64,000 nt of DNA from JBGFRR01 sp041695045 (lineage in GTDB: Bacteria > Bacteroidota > Ignavibacteria > UBA10030). The position numbers were made by a program, and so were the translations under genes. The DNA lies in NCBI GenBank assembly GCA_041695045.1, contig JBGFRR010000074.1, positions 43,792-107,791 on the forward strand, read 5' to 3'. The notes beneath the pieces were generated by a model. It saw only the letters and a list, made by a program, of their open reading frames with translations, was not told the origin of the DNA and did not search any database. The number at the start of each line of letters is the position of its first letter. The first letter of the stretch is position 1. This document shows, one piece after another, positions 9,488 through 17,141 of this stretch.

Positions 9488-10057
9488 TCAGTCGAGTTTG
9501 AGCTTTTTGAGTTTCGGTCTGATGACAAACGCACAATACGGCGCGTTCGGATTGTTGCGGTAATAATCTTGATGATAGTTCTCAGCTTTATAAAACGCGG
9601 TGAGGGGCTGGATTTCCGTCACGATCGGATCCCTGAACTGTTTTTGTGCAGCACGCTTGGATTGTTCCGCGATCGTCTTTTGTTTCTCATCGTGATAGAA
9701 AATGACCGAGCGATATTGTGTTCCAACATCTGCCCCCTGCCGGTTGACCGTCGTTGGATCGTGCGCTTGCCAGAACATCTCGAGCAGCTGTTCGTAGGTG
9801 ATCTTCGAGGGGTCGTAGGTGATGTGCGCAACCTCAGCGTGGCCGGTCGTGCCGGTGCAGACTTCTTCGTAGGTGGGGTTCGGCTTGTGGCCGCCGGCAT
9901 ATCCGGAAACGACGGAGATGACACCGGGAAGTCGTTCGAAGACTGCTTCGACACACCAGAAACATCCGCCGCCGAGCGTGGCTTGTTCGGTTTGAGCCAT
10001 CGGTTTGTCCTTTTGGTATACCTGAAAAAGAATGGTCGCAAGAAAAACAACAATCAT
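9488..10057 (-). CDS. msrA: Peptide-methionine (S)-S-oxide reductase MsrA, probably exported
   Basis: Repairs oxidised methionine using thioredoxin-type electrons. The catalytic GCFWC motif is at residues 31-35 (nucleophile Cys32), followed by GYAGG, TGHAEV and the YHQDYY region. Two starts compete. The ATG at 10057 has GAGGA six bases upstream and adds MIVVFLATILFQVYQ, a signal/anchor segment. The ATG at 10000 has AAAGGA nine bases upstream and gives a cytosolic enzyme of 170 residues. The longer form is reported. No MsrB domain is fused or adjacent. Confidence 0.93.
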   Translation of the reverse strand: MIVVFLATILFQVYQKDKPMAQTEQATLGGGCFWCVEAVFERLPGVISVVSGYAGGHKPNPTYEEVCTGTTGHAEVAHITYDPSKITYEQLLEMFWQAHDPTTVNRQGADVGTQYRSVIFYHDEKQKTIAEQSKRAAQKQFRDPIVTEIQPLTAFYKAENYHQDYYRNNPNAPYCAFVIRPKLKKLKLD

Positions 10058-10150
10058 AACACTTCCTCGATGAATTGGGATGAGGGGAAAACGCTGTGCG
10101 CGCCCGACTTGTTCCCGGAAGGATATTTCGAGGGCAGAGTGGTAGAACAC

Positions 10151-11080
10151 TCAGCGGGTAAAGAGATGCTTCACCACAAACGCAACATTTGCCGGACGCT
10201 CAGCCAAACGCCGCATATACCATGGGAACCAGTAGGAACCGTAGCTAATGAGCACGCGCACGCGATACCCCTCTCGAACAAGCCGCACCTGCTCTTCTGA
10301 TTGAATCCCGTAGAGCATCTGAATTTCGTACACACAGCGGTCGATTCCAGCCTCTCGACTTTTCTCATCGATGCGTCGCAAAAGCGGGATGTCATGCGTC
10401 GCAATCCCAAGCCGCGCGCCATGTTCCTTCGCGGCCATCAGAAGTTCCATCGCGAGCATAAAAAAATTTTCATCAACATCACGCTTAGAAGGAAAAACCC
10501 TGTCGCTCGGCTCGGCGTACGCGCCCTTCACAAGCCGGATGGAGGGCGCGAGCGGCATGAGCATATGCAGGTCTGCCGCAGTACGATAGAGATACGCCTG
10601 CAAACACAACCCTACATTCGTGCGAGACGCCCTTGCTCTCATAAAGAGTGAGAGCGTCCGGTCAACATACTCGCTGCTCTCCATATCGACCCAAACCATG
10701 CTGTTTGACTTTGCCGCGCGGTCGAGAATTCTCAACAGCAAACGCTCACAAAGCTCCTCGCTGAGGTCGAGACCAAGCTGTGTCGGTTTGAGGGAGATCT
10801 CCGCGTCGAAGCCGCGCTGGCGGACGCGCTCCAGAACGTCAAGATAATGATTGCAGACCGCCACTGCTTCTTCTTCGTGTGTGAAATTCTCACCCAGCAG
10901 GGTGAGAAGCGTTGGAATTTGTTTCGACCGGAGCCCTTCAGCGGCGTTCAATGCGTCGTCAATTTCTTCGCCGGGCATGAACCGCTTGACCGCTCGCTTC
11001 ACAAAGCCGAACTTCGGCAACGCGTTGTGGAGAGTCGGGTTGCGTGAAGCCCAAAGCAGTACGCTCCGCATGAGTCCCAT
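10151..11080 (-). CDS. Proline dehydrogenase (monofunctional)
   Basis: FAD-dependent first step of proline catabolism, proline to pyrroline-5-carboxylate, passing electrons to quinone. 309 residues; PRODH barrel only, without the aldehyde-dehydrogenase half of PutA. Visible signatures are ISLKPTQLG, RLVKGAYAEP, GIATHD and YEIQMLYGI near the C-terminus. The ATG at 11080 is preferred over a GTG three codons upstream because AAGGTG stands six bases before it. The aldehyde dehydrogenase at 4772 is on the same strand but not adjacent, and nothing ties the two. Confidence 0.92.
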   Translation of the reverse strand: MGLMRSVLLWASRNPTLHNALPKFGFVKRAVKRFMPGEEIDDALNAAEGLRSKQIPTLLTLLGENFTHEEEAVAVCNHYLDVLERVRQRGFDAEISLKPTQLGLDLSEELCERLLLRILDRAAKSNSMVWVDMESSEYVDRTLSLFMRARASRTNVGLCLQAYLYRTAADLHMLMPLAPSIRLVKGAYAEPSDRVFPSKRDVDENFFMLAMELLMAAKEHGARLGIATHDIPLLRRIDEKSREAGIDRCVYEIQMLYGIQSEEQVRLVREGYRVRVLISYGSYWFPWYMRRLAERPANVAFVVKHLFTR

Positions 11081-11134
11081 AGCGTGCACCTTATGGTCTG
11101 AAAGTGAAATCGACCGACCAGCCAGCGAGATTCA

Positions 11135-12328
11135 TCATTGAATATCTGGGGGAATTGAAAAGTCCGATGCGTCAAGAATCAGGTCTCGCATTCGCTCTCG
11201 CTTGACCCATACCTCAACCATGCCGAAGATTCCTTGCGTAAATCGTTTGATGGACACGTATCCTTTTCGATGCATGTCGTACACAACGGCATTAGGTGGC
11301 ATACCAACCTGAGGCGGGAGGTCAGAGAGAATGACAACATCGGGATGACGCTTCATCACCGGACTTTCAGCCGGCCCTCCCGGTCTTCCATCACGCACCC
11401 ATCGAGCCTGCTCGGCATCGGTCAGCCCTAACAAATCCCACACGACGAATCGGTTCATTGCATAGCTCATTCCCCCCAAACGGACGGCAGCGACTGTTGC
11501 ACTGGGACGTATACGCTCGTCCAGCCATCGTCCTGCCTCCACCAAACTTTCTGCGCGCATCACGGGAGCGTACATATCGTTGCGGATGTACTCCAACACT
11601 GAAGGCCGCCATGCAAACACCGCAGAGGCAAGGAAGCCGATCACTGCCACAACGTGAATTCCACGCCGAAGGACCGGCGTTACGTGCTCACTCAGCACAT
11701 CAAGCAGTTTGACAAGACGCATCCCGACCGCCAATGCAACGAGCGGTACCACCGGCACAACGAACCGGCCAAACATCATCCAATCCCCTTCGGTATAGAC
11801 TACAAAGATCAAACACGCGATAACGACTGCCAGAACTTGCCGCTCAAGCAGCGTTCTATCGGACTTCAGTTTCAAAACAAGAAGCAGTGTGAGGAAAACC
11901 ACTCCGCCAAATGCAAGAATCCACGGCATCAGATAACTGATTGTATCGGTAAGGTCGGGAAAGAGCCCTGGCGGTTTGGCAACCGCGGTATTTGGGAGCC
12001 AAGCTCCGTAGTAGGACAGCCTGAAGGCCTGCCATACCGTAAACGGAGTGACGACGATGAGTGCCGGCAAGAATTCTTCCTTCAGTACACGAGAGAGACC
12101 CTTCTACGACGGAATTGTCGCCAGAGACCAGAGCATCGCATAGAGCGCTCCTTCAGGACGCGTAACCGACACGAGTCCATGTCCATGAGAGAGATTCCAC
12201 GCATACCGGAAACTAATGTAAGCGTCATCGGCCACATGCGGCCAGAGGTACAACTGAAGCAGCAGAACGACAAGCAGAGCAGCAAGAAGGCAAAGCGCTG
12301 TCTTCTTGCGTTCGGCAGTGTGCATCAT
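11135..12328 (-). pseudogene. Broken GT39-like membrane glycosyltransferase
   Basis: The N-terminal piece (12328-12104) has a first transmembrane helix and DDAYISFRYAWNLSHGHGLV, the signature of mannosyltransferase-like GT-C membrane enzymes. It then jumps straight to VTRPEGALYAMLW. In the family these two motifs are separated by roughly 100 residues of membrane helices. The frame is then closed by an amber TAG at 12104-12106 but stays open in the same frame through LPNTAVAK and several more helices to 11135. So there is one in-frame internal deletion and one stop. The downstream 311-residue part could be translated from a TTG at 12070, but without its catalytic N-terminus. Confidence 0.82.
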
Positions 12329-12696
12329 GAGGTCGATGACGAAGCGGTGGTGAGCGATTGTTGGGGAAGGAATATAGAGCTTTCCTCAGTGAGTTTCCAG
12401 CATTCTTTCGATGACGCAATGCGTAGTGCTTTTGCATCTGAAATAAACTGTAGATTTCATTAGGAATTGATCCGAAGAAATCCTATCTTAACATCGTCAA
12501 ACAACGGTACTCCCTCTATACTCCTTCAAGACGTTCCTGCTTCGGTAGGACCCTCTTACGATCAACTGCTGAACCGAACACCTTTCCAGGTTGCGCCGTC
12601 ATCAGTGAGAAGAAGTGGGGCATCAGCCCGTAGATGTGGCGTACACCCTGCCCGACGGTTTGTTGGGTTCATCAATATCAAGAAAGGACGTGTTCC
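12329..12696. other. Intergenic leader region of cspA
   Basis: A 368-base stretch between the divergent GT39-like remnant and cspA. It holds no conserved open frame. It probably contains the cspA promoter and a long 5' leader, as is common for cold-shock mRNAs, but no clear promoter boxes or stable hairpins could be assigned by eye. Confidence 0.4.
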
Positions 12697-12897
12697 ATGG
12701 AAAAAGGAACAGTCAAGTGGTTCAACGCAGCCAAAGGTTACGGATTCATTTCACGCTCGGGTGGTGAGGATGTGTTCGTGCACTACAAGGCCATCGCCGG
12801 TAACGGATATAAAAGTCTGAACGAAGGCGACAACGTGGAGTTCGAGGTCGAGCGAGGCCCGAAGGGCTTTCAGGCCAACAACGTTTCCGTCGTCTAA
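12697..12897 (+). CDS. cspA: Cold-shock protein (CspA family)
   Basis: 66-residue single cold-shock domain, an RNA chaperone binding single-stranded nucleic acid. Both RNA-binding motifs are present: RNP1 as KGYGFIS and RNP2 as DVFVHY, and it begins with MEKGTVKWFN. ATG at 12697 with AAAGGA nine bases upstream; an in-frame upstream extension of 21 codons is non-conserved. It is a monocistron ending at a strong terminator. Confidence 0.97.
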   Translation: MEKGTVKWFNAAKGYGFISRSGGEDVFVHYKAIAGNGYKSLNEGDNVEFEVERGPKGFQANNVSVV

Positions 12898-12918
12898 GAC
12901 TGGACTCGAACCACAAAG

Positions 12919-12952
12919 AACCCCGCTCCCGATTCGTTCGGGGCGGGGTTTG
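12919..12952 (+). terminator. Rho-independent terminator of cspA
   Basis: GC-rich stem with AACCCCGC on the left and GCGGGGTT on the right around a TTCG loop, starting 21 bases after the cspA stop. It runs into TTTGTTATT. The arms pair over about 13 bases with one bulge. Confidence 0.85.
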
Positions 12953-13037
12953 TTATTCGGTGCTGTTACGAAGAACCATTTCTTTACGGTTATGGATGCA
13001 AAAAGTCTCCCACGCCCTTTCTCATTCCTTCCAGAAT

Positions 13038-13059
13038 GGTCGGGTCTGGAGACCCGACC
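13038..13059. repeat. 22-base palindrome in the cspA-flavodoxin gap
   Basis: Arms GGTCGGGTCT and AGACCCGACC around GG, a perfect inverted repeat. It is one of several hairpins packed into the 436-base gap 12898-13333, along with CCCGC/GCGGG at 13115-13136. There is no T-run, so it is probably a dispersed element rather than a terminator. Confidence 0.55.
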
Positions 13060-13180
13060 TACAAATGCTTGCACGCGAAAAAAATCGTAAGACGGAACTC
13101 AACTTCCCCTCATCCCGCTTGGAAAAAACAGCGGGACACAATAAACGTGGGGGAAGGAATGCTTCGCCCACACACATGTC

Positions 13181-13220
13181 GTCCCCCTCGTAGGGGGGAC
13201 CTGCCTGCCGGCAGGCAGGC
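13181..13220. repeat. Composite palindrome with CCTGCCTGCCGGCAGGCAGG core
   Basis: Two hairpins back to back: GTCCCCC/GGGGGAC at 13181-13200, sharing its last base with the perfect 20-base palindrome CCTGCCTGCCGGCAGGCAGG at 13200-13219. The identical 20-mer occurs again at 42554-42573, so it is a true dispersed repeat within the window. No gene is seen here. Confidence 0.7.
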
Positions 13221-13333
13221 GGGGAGCGCTTTTCAGCGACGCAGGGGGTCTCACACCGTGCTGCAAAATACACCATCTCGTTGTTGACACGGCACTAACT
13301 TCATGACAAAGCCCCTTTAGGATTATATGAATC

Positions 13334-13930
13334 CTACCTGAACCCCTTTATCTGCTGAGCTATGCCGGCAACACGCCTCCCCAACGCCTCTCCCTTGCGC
13401 AGGAAATGTTCATCGACCGTATCGCTGCGAAACGGCTGTTCATCGGTGATTGCCGATGCCCCGAATGCACTACGCCAATCTTCTCCGCCAACAACAATCA
13501 TCCCGAAGATTAACATCGAATGAAGGATGCTGAGCTGGACAAGCTCCTCACCCGCCGAAATTCCTCCGCCCGTTACAAACGCAGCGCCGATCTTGTTTTT
13601 CATCGGACTCCCCTTGAACGGCCACCGGTTGATGAACTCCTGAACCTGCGGTGCAACCGCGGCATTGTAGACCGGACTTCCAACGATGATCGCATCGGCG
13701 GCGTGGAGCTCGTCCATCGTCACATCGGACACCGACTTAAGGATAACGTGAGAACCCTCGACAGACCGTGCGCCGTTGGCAACGGCTTCAGCCATCGCGC
13801 GAGTGTTGCCGGTTACAGAATAGTAGCAGACAAGAATGCGGGGGGCTTGCTCTTTCTCAACAAACGAGCCCGGCTGTGAGAACAACAAGACAGGAACAAA
13901 AAGAAGCGCAACAACAAGTCGAGTAACCAT
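13334..13930 (-). CDS. Flavodoxin-family protein with an export signal
   Basis: 198 residues. ATG at 13930 opens a signal peptide (MVTRLVVALLFVPVLLFS), followed by a WrbA/flavodoxin fold: YYSVTGNTRAMAEAVANGA phosphate loop, GSPVYNAAVAPQVQEFINRW flavin loop, and AFVTGGGISAGEE. It would bind FMN and carry electrons or reduce quinones, but outside the cytosol if the signal works. FMN-binding would then need a folded-export route or external flavin. The upstream extension is part of a repeat and is not coding. It lies 270 bases from tRNA-Arg. Confidence 0.82.
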   Translation of the reverse strand: MVTRLVVALLFVPVLLFSQPGSFVEKEQAPRILVCYYSVTGNTRAMAEAVANGARSVEGSHVILKSVSDVTMDELHAADAIIVGSPVYNAAVAPQVQEFINRWPFKGSPMKNKIGAAFVTGGGISAGEELVQLSILHSMLIFGMIVVGGEDWRSAFGASAITDEQPFRSDTVDEHFLRKGEALGRRVAGIAQQIKGFR

Positions 13931-13959
13931 GTATGTCCCAGAGGATTTTTCGAGAAGAA

Positions 13960-14040
13960 GTCCCAAGGTGGCACACGTTAACGAACGAAGTGAAGTTAAC
14001 TTGTCTGCCACTTTGCGGATCCCGCCGCTTCATGGCAGGA
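13960..14040. repeat. Structured tandem repeat, copy 1
   Basis: About 80 bases starting GTCCCAA and containing a long imperfect hairpin (arms around 13965-13982 and 13995-14013, both with GTTAAC at the loop side and TGGCA/TGCCA at the base). Then comes TTTGCGGATCCCG and a second small hairpin. It aligns along its length with copy 2 at 14106-14187. Lies between the flavodoxin gene and tRNA-Arg. Confidence 0.75.
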
Positions 14041-14071
14041 GAAACCAATCATGCAGTGCCTCCGAGGGGAT

Positions 14072-14094
14072 TCCCCGACAAAAAGCGTCGGGGA
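14072..14094. repeat. Short hairpin between the two structured repeats
   Basis: Arms TCCCCGAC and GTCGGGGA around a 7-base loop, perfect over 8 pairs. It shares its arm sequence with the palindrome at 8721-8736 and so looks like the same dispersed motif. Confidence 0.55.
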
Positions 14095-14105
14095 CACGCG
14101 GTTTA

Positions 14106-14187
14106 GTCCCAAAGTGGCATGAGTTAACGAGCGTTGCAAAGTTAACTCATATGCCAATTTGCGGATCCCGTTCGTTTCGTGAACGGG
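14106..14187. repeat. Structured tandem repeat, copy 2
   Basis: Second copy of the element at 13960-14040. The main hairpin pairs 14112-14128 with 14141-14159 with a 2-base bulge. The second hairpin CCCGTTC/GAACGGG (14167-14187) is perfect. Where the copies differ, both arms tend to change together (for example the GAG/CTC next to GTTAAC here versus a different pair in copy 1), which points to selection for structure. It ends 14 bases from the 3' end of tRNA-Arg. Confidence 0.78.
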
Positions 14188-14201
14188 AAAACCCGCTTCT
14201 C

Positions 14202-14279
14202 TGGTAGCCCCGAGAGGACTCGAACCTCCAACCAAAGGTTTAGGAAACCTCTGCTCTATCCATATTGAGCTACGGGGCC
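14202..14279 (-). tRNA. tRNA-Arg (anticodon CCT)
   Basis: Complete cloverleaf on the minus strand: acceptor GGCCCCG pairing with CGGGGCT (one G-U), D arm GCTC...GAGC, anticodon loop TTCCTAA giving CCT, T arm with GGTTCGAGTCC, and an encoded 3' CCA at 14204-14202. It reads AGG arginine codons. Confidence 0.95.
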
Positions 14280-14339
14280 AAAGTTATGATCGATGCGTGC
14301 CGTAACACGCAAATGTACGAAACATTTCCCACAAGACAA

Positions 14340-16553
14340 TCACCGCACCCTCTTCAGGTACAGGATTCCGAGTGGGGGGAGTACCAGGTTCAGCGAATGC
14401 TCACGCCCATGCGATACAATGGGCTCAGTCGTAAGCTCACCACCGTTGCCGACGTTGCTTCCCCAGTAGTACCACGAGTCGCTGTTTAACAGCTCCACGT
14501 ATGTTCCCGGACTTGGAACGCCAACGCGATAGCCCATCCTCGGAACAGGAGTGAAGTTGCACACAACGAGAATCGAATTCCCAGCATCTAATCCCTTCCG
14601 AAGAAACGAGATAACACTACTGGCCTTATCCCGAAAATCGACCCATTCAAATCCGGTGTAGTGGAAATCAATTTCATACAGGCATGGCTCATTCTTGTAG
14701 ACGGCATTGAGGTCGTCGACCCATTTGAGCAGTCCTTTGTGTGAGTTGTAGACAAGCACGTGCCAGTCGAGCGACGTTTCATGGTTCCACTCACGCCACT
14801 GACCGAACTCGTCTCCCATGAACAAGAGCTTCTTGCCGGGATACGCAAACATGAACCCGTAGAGAAGCCGAAGGTTTGCAAACTTCTGCCATTCATCGCC
14901 GGGCATCTTGCCAATCATCGAACCCTTACCGTGAACCACCTCATCATGCGAAAACGGCAACACAAACCGCTCACTGAACGCATAGAGCAGGCCGAACGTC
15001 AACTCGTTGTGATGATATTTGCGATGAATGGGATCATTGGAAAAATACTTCAGCGTGTCGTGCATCCAGCCCATGTTCCATTTCAGGTCGAAGCCTAATC
15101 CTCCATACTCCGGATTTCTTGTCACTCCCGGCCACGCAGTGGATTCCTCAGCAATCATCAGAACATCGGGATGATACTGATGAATGACGCTATCCAGATG
15201 ACGCAAGAAGTCGATCGCCTCAAGGTTTTCACGACCGCCGTACTGATTGGGAATCCATTCGCCTTCCTTGCGAGAATAATCCAGATACAGCATCGATGCA
15301 ACGGCGTCGATACGGAGTCCATCGATATGATACTTTGAGAGCCAAAACAGTGCATTGCTGATGAGAAAATTCTTAACCTCATTGCGTCCATAGTTGAAGA
15401 TGTAGCTGCGCCAATCCGGATGAAACCCCTTGCGCGGGTCTGCGTGCTCGTAGAGATGCGTGCCGTCGAACTGTGCCAACCCATGCGAGTCCGTTGGAAA
15501 GTGCGCCGGTACCCAATCTAATATCACACCGATGCCGTGTTGATGACACTGATCGATCAGGTACATAAAGTCCGCAGGCGTGCCATACCGACTCGTCGGA
15601 GCAAAGTATCCTGTAACTTGATATCCCCACGAAGCATCATGCGGATGTTCCATGACCGGCATCAGCTCGATGTGCGTAAAACCATGCTGGAAAACATAGG
15701 GAATGAGTCGATCCGCAAGCTCCCGATAGGTGAGCCAGCGGTTGCCATCCTCCGGGACACGCGCCCACGAGCCGAGATGAACTTCATAGATGGATATCGG
15801 TCGCGCAAGATGGTCGGTTGTTGACCTTCGATGCAGCCACTCGGCATCGTTCCATGTATAGTGCGTCGATGCCGCAACACGAGAAGCCGTCCGCGGTCGA
15901 TGTTCCATCTCAAAGCCATACGGATCGGATTTGTCTAACACCACCCCACTCTTCGTCTTCACCCGAAACTTATACAGCTCTCCCTCTTGTAATTCGGGGA
16001 TGAACATTCCCCACACACCCGATTCACCCAACACGCGCATCGCATGACGACGCATATCCCATCCATTGAAGTCTCCGACAACGCTCACGCTTTTCGCGTT
16101 CGGTGCCCACACAGCAAATCGAACCCCCTGCACACCATCAACGACATCCAAATGCGCGCCCAACTTTTCATAAATCCGATGATGGTCGCCTGCGCGAAAG
16201 AGATAGAGGTCGAAATCAGTTAAGGTTGGGAGAAACGCATACGGGTCATAGAAAGTAACTTCCCCCCATGGGAAGCATGCCCTCACTCGATACCGAAGTG
16301 GAAACGAGGCATCGTGGAGGAGCGTTTCGAACAAGCCGGCATCATGCACACGGTGCATGGGAACTTCACTCTGCACTCCTGCGTCATTTCGCACAACGAA
16401 TGCCTCGCTTGCATCGGGAAGATATGCTCGAACGGCAATGGCATCCTGCCCATTATGCGAAACACTATGACTCCCAAGCACCTGAAACGGGTCATGGTGT
16501 TCACCATGGATGATCTTCCGGATGTCTGTGGGTGATACGGTGGACATGATCAT
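14340..16553 (-). CDS. glgB: 1,4-alpha-glucan branching enzyme
   Basis: Forms alpha-1,6 branches in glycogen. 737 residues: N-terminal CBM48 region (GEHHDPFQVLGSH; GVRFAVWAPNAKSVSVVGDFNGWD), GH13 barrel with DGLRIDAVASMLYLDY (nucleophile Asp), AEEST (acid/base Glu) and FSHDEVVHGKGS, then the beta-sandwich. Its ATG overlaps the nadD stop as ATGA, so translation is coupled. No glycogen synthase or phosphorylase is in view, so the rest of the pathway must lie elsewhere. Confidence 0.97.
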   Translation of the reverse strand: MIMSTVSPTDIRKIIHGEHHDPFQVLGSHSVSHNGQDAIAVRAYLPDASEAFVVRNDAGVQSEVPMHRVHDAGLFETLLHDASFPLRYRVRACFPWGEVTFYDPYAFLPTLTDFDLYLFRAGDHHRIYEKLGAHLDVVDGVQGVRFAVWAPNAKSVSVVGDFNGWDMRRHAMRVLGESGVWGMFIPELQEGELYKFRVKTKSGVVLDKSDPYGFEMEHRPRTASRVAASTHYTWNDAEWLHRRSTTDHLARPISIYEVHLGSWARVPEDGNRWLTYRELADRLIPYVFQHGFTHIELMPVMEHPHDASWGYQVTGYFAPTSRYGTPADFMYLIDQCHQHGIGVILDWVPAHFPTDSHGLAQFDGTHLYEHADPRKGFHPDWRSYIFNYGRNEVKNFLISNALFWLSKYHIDGLRIDAVASMLYLDYSRKEGEWIPNQYGGRENLEAIDFLRHLDSVIHQYHPDVLMIAEESTAWPGVTRNPEYGGLGFDLKWNMGWMHDTLKYFSNDPIHRKYHHNELTFGLLYAFSERFVLPFSHDEVVHGKGSMIGKMPGDEWQKFANLRLLYGFMFAYPGKKLLFMGDEFGQWREWNHETSLDWHVLVYNSHKGLLKWVDDLNAVYKNEPCLYEIDFHYTGFEWVDFRDKASSVISFLRKGLDAGNSILVVCNFTPVPRMGYRVGVPSPGTYVELLNSDSWYYWGSNVGNGGELTTEPIVSHGREHSLNLVLPPLGILYLKRVR

Positions 16554-17131
16554 CTGCGCGTTGCTCTGTAGAGTCGTTTCTTCCTGATGTAACGAGCGAC
16601 AGACTCTGGCACGAGATACCGAACCGATCGGGCGTTGCGAAGATAGCTTCGAATCATGGATGAAGATACACTTACCAGCGGGCCATCAAGCCAAATCACT
16701 GCCGTATGTCTGTTCACGCCCCTCTGCTTGTCTTCTCGTCGGTACACAACCAGCGACGCTAGATTTGCGATGTGCCGGTAGTCTTTCCATGTATCAAACG
16801 TCTTGTAGTTATCCTCGCCAATAATAAGAAAGAACCTGGCATCTGGGTACCGTTGGCGTAACTCTTTCAACGTATCAATCGTGTACGACACTCCTCCCCT
16901 CTTGACTTCACGATCTGAGACAGTGAGCGATGGATTTCCTCGTACTGCAAGCCGTGTCATGGCAAGGCGGTCTAAGCCGCTTGCGGAAGGGCTCCCACTC
17001 TTGTGCGGGGGAAGATATGCAGGAATGAACACCACCGTGTCGAGCTTGAGCTGGACGCATGCCTGCTCGGCGATAATGAGATGTCCGACGTGCGGTGGGT
17101 CAAACGTGCCGCCTAAAATGCCAATTCTCAT
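16550..17131 (-). CDS. nadD: Nicotinate-nucleotide adenylyltransferase
   Basis: Makes deamido-NAD from nicotinate mononucleotide and ATP in NAD synthesis. 193 residues with MRIGILGGTFDPPHVGHL (HxGH nucleotidyl-transfer motif at residues 14-17) and the C-terminal SSSMIRSYLR, a variant of ISSTxIR. ATG at 17131, 10 bases after the glycosyltransferase gene ends. The 3' end overlaps glgB. Confidence 0.95.
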   Translation of the reverse strand: MRIGILGGTFDPPHVGHLIIAEQACVQLKLDTVVFIPAYLPPHKSGSPSASGLDRLAMTRLAVRGNPSLTVSDREVKRGGVSYTIDTLKELRQRYPDARFFLIIGEDNYKTFDTWKDYRHIANLASLVVYRREDKQRGVNRHTAVIWLDGPLVSVSSSMIRSYLRNARSVRYLVPESVARYIRKKRLYRATRR

Positions 17132-17141
17132 TGCCTAAGTA

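Noticed and set aside
12467..12820. 117-codon frame overlapping cspA
   Set aside because: Different frame from the clear cold-shock domain; no similarity seen.
14202..14279. tRNA-Arg as an integration site
   Set aside because: No integrase gene or direct repeat of the tRNA 3' end was found nearby.
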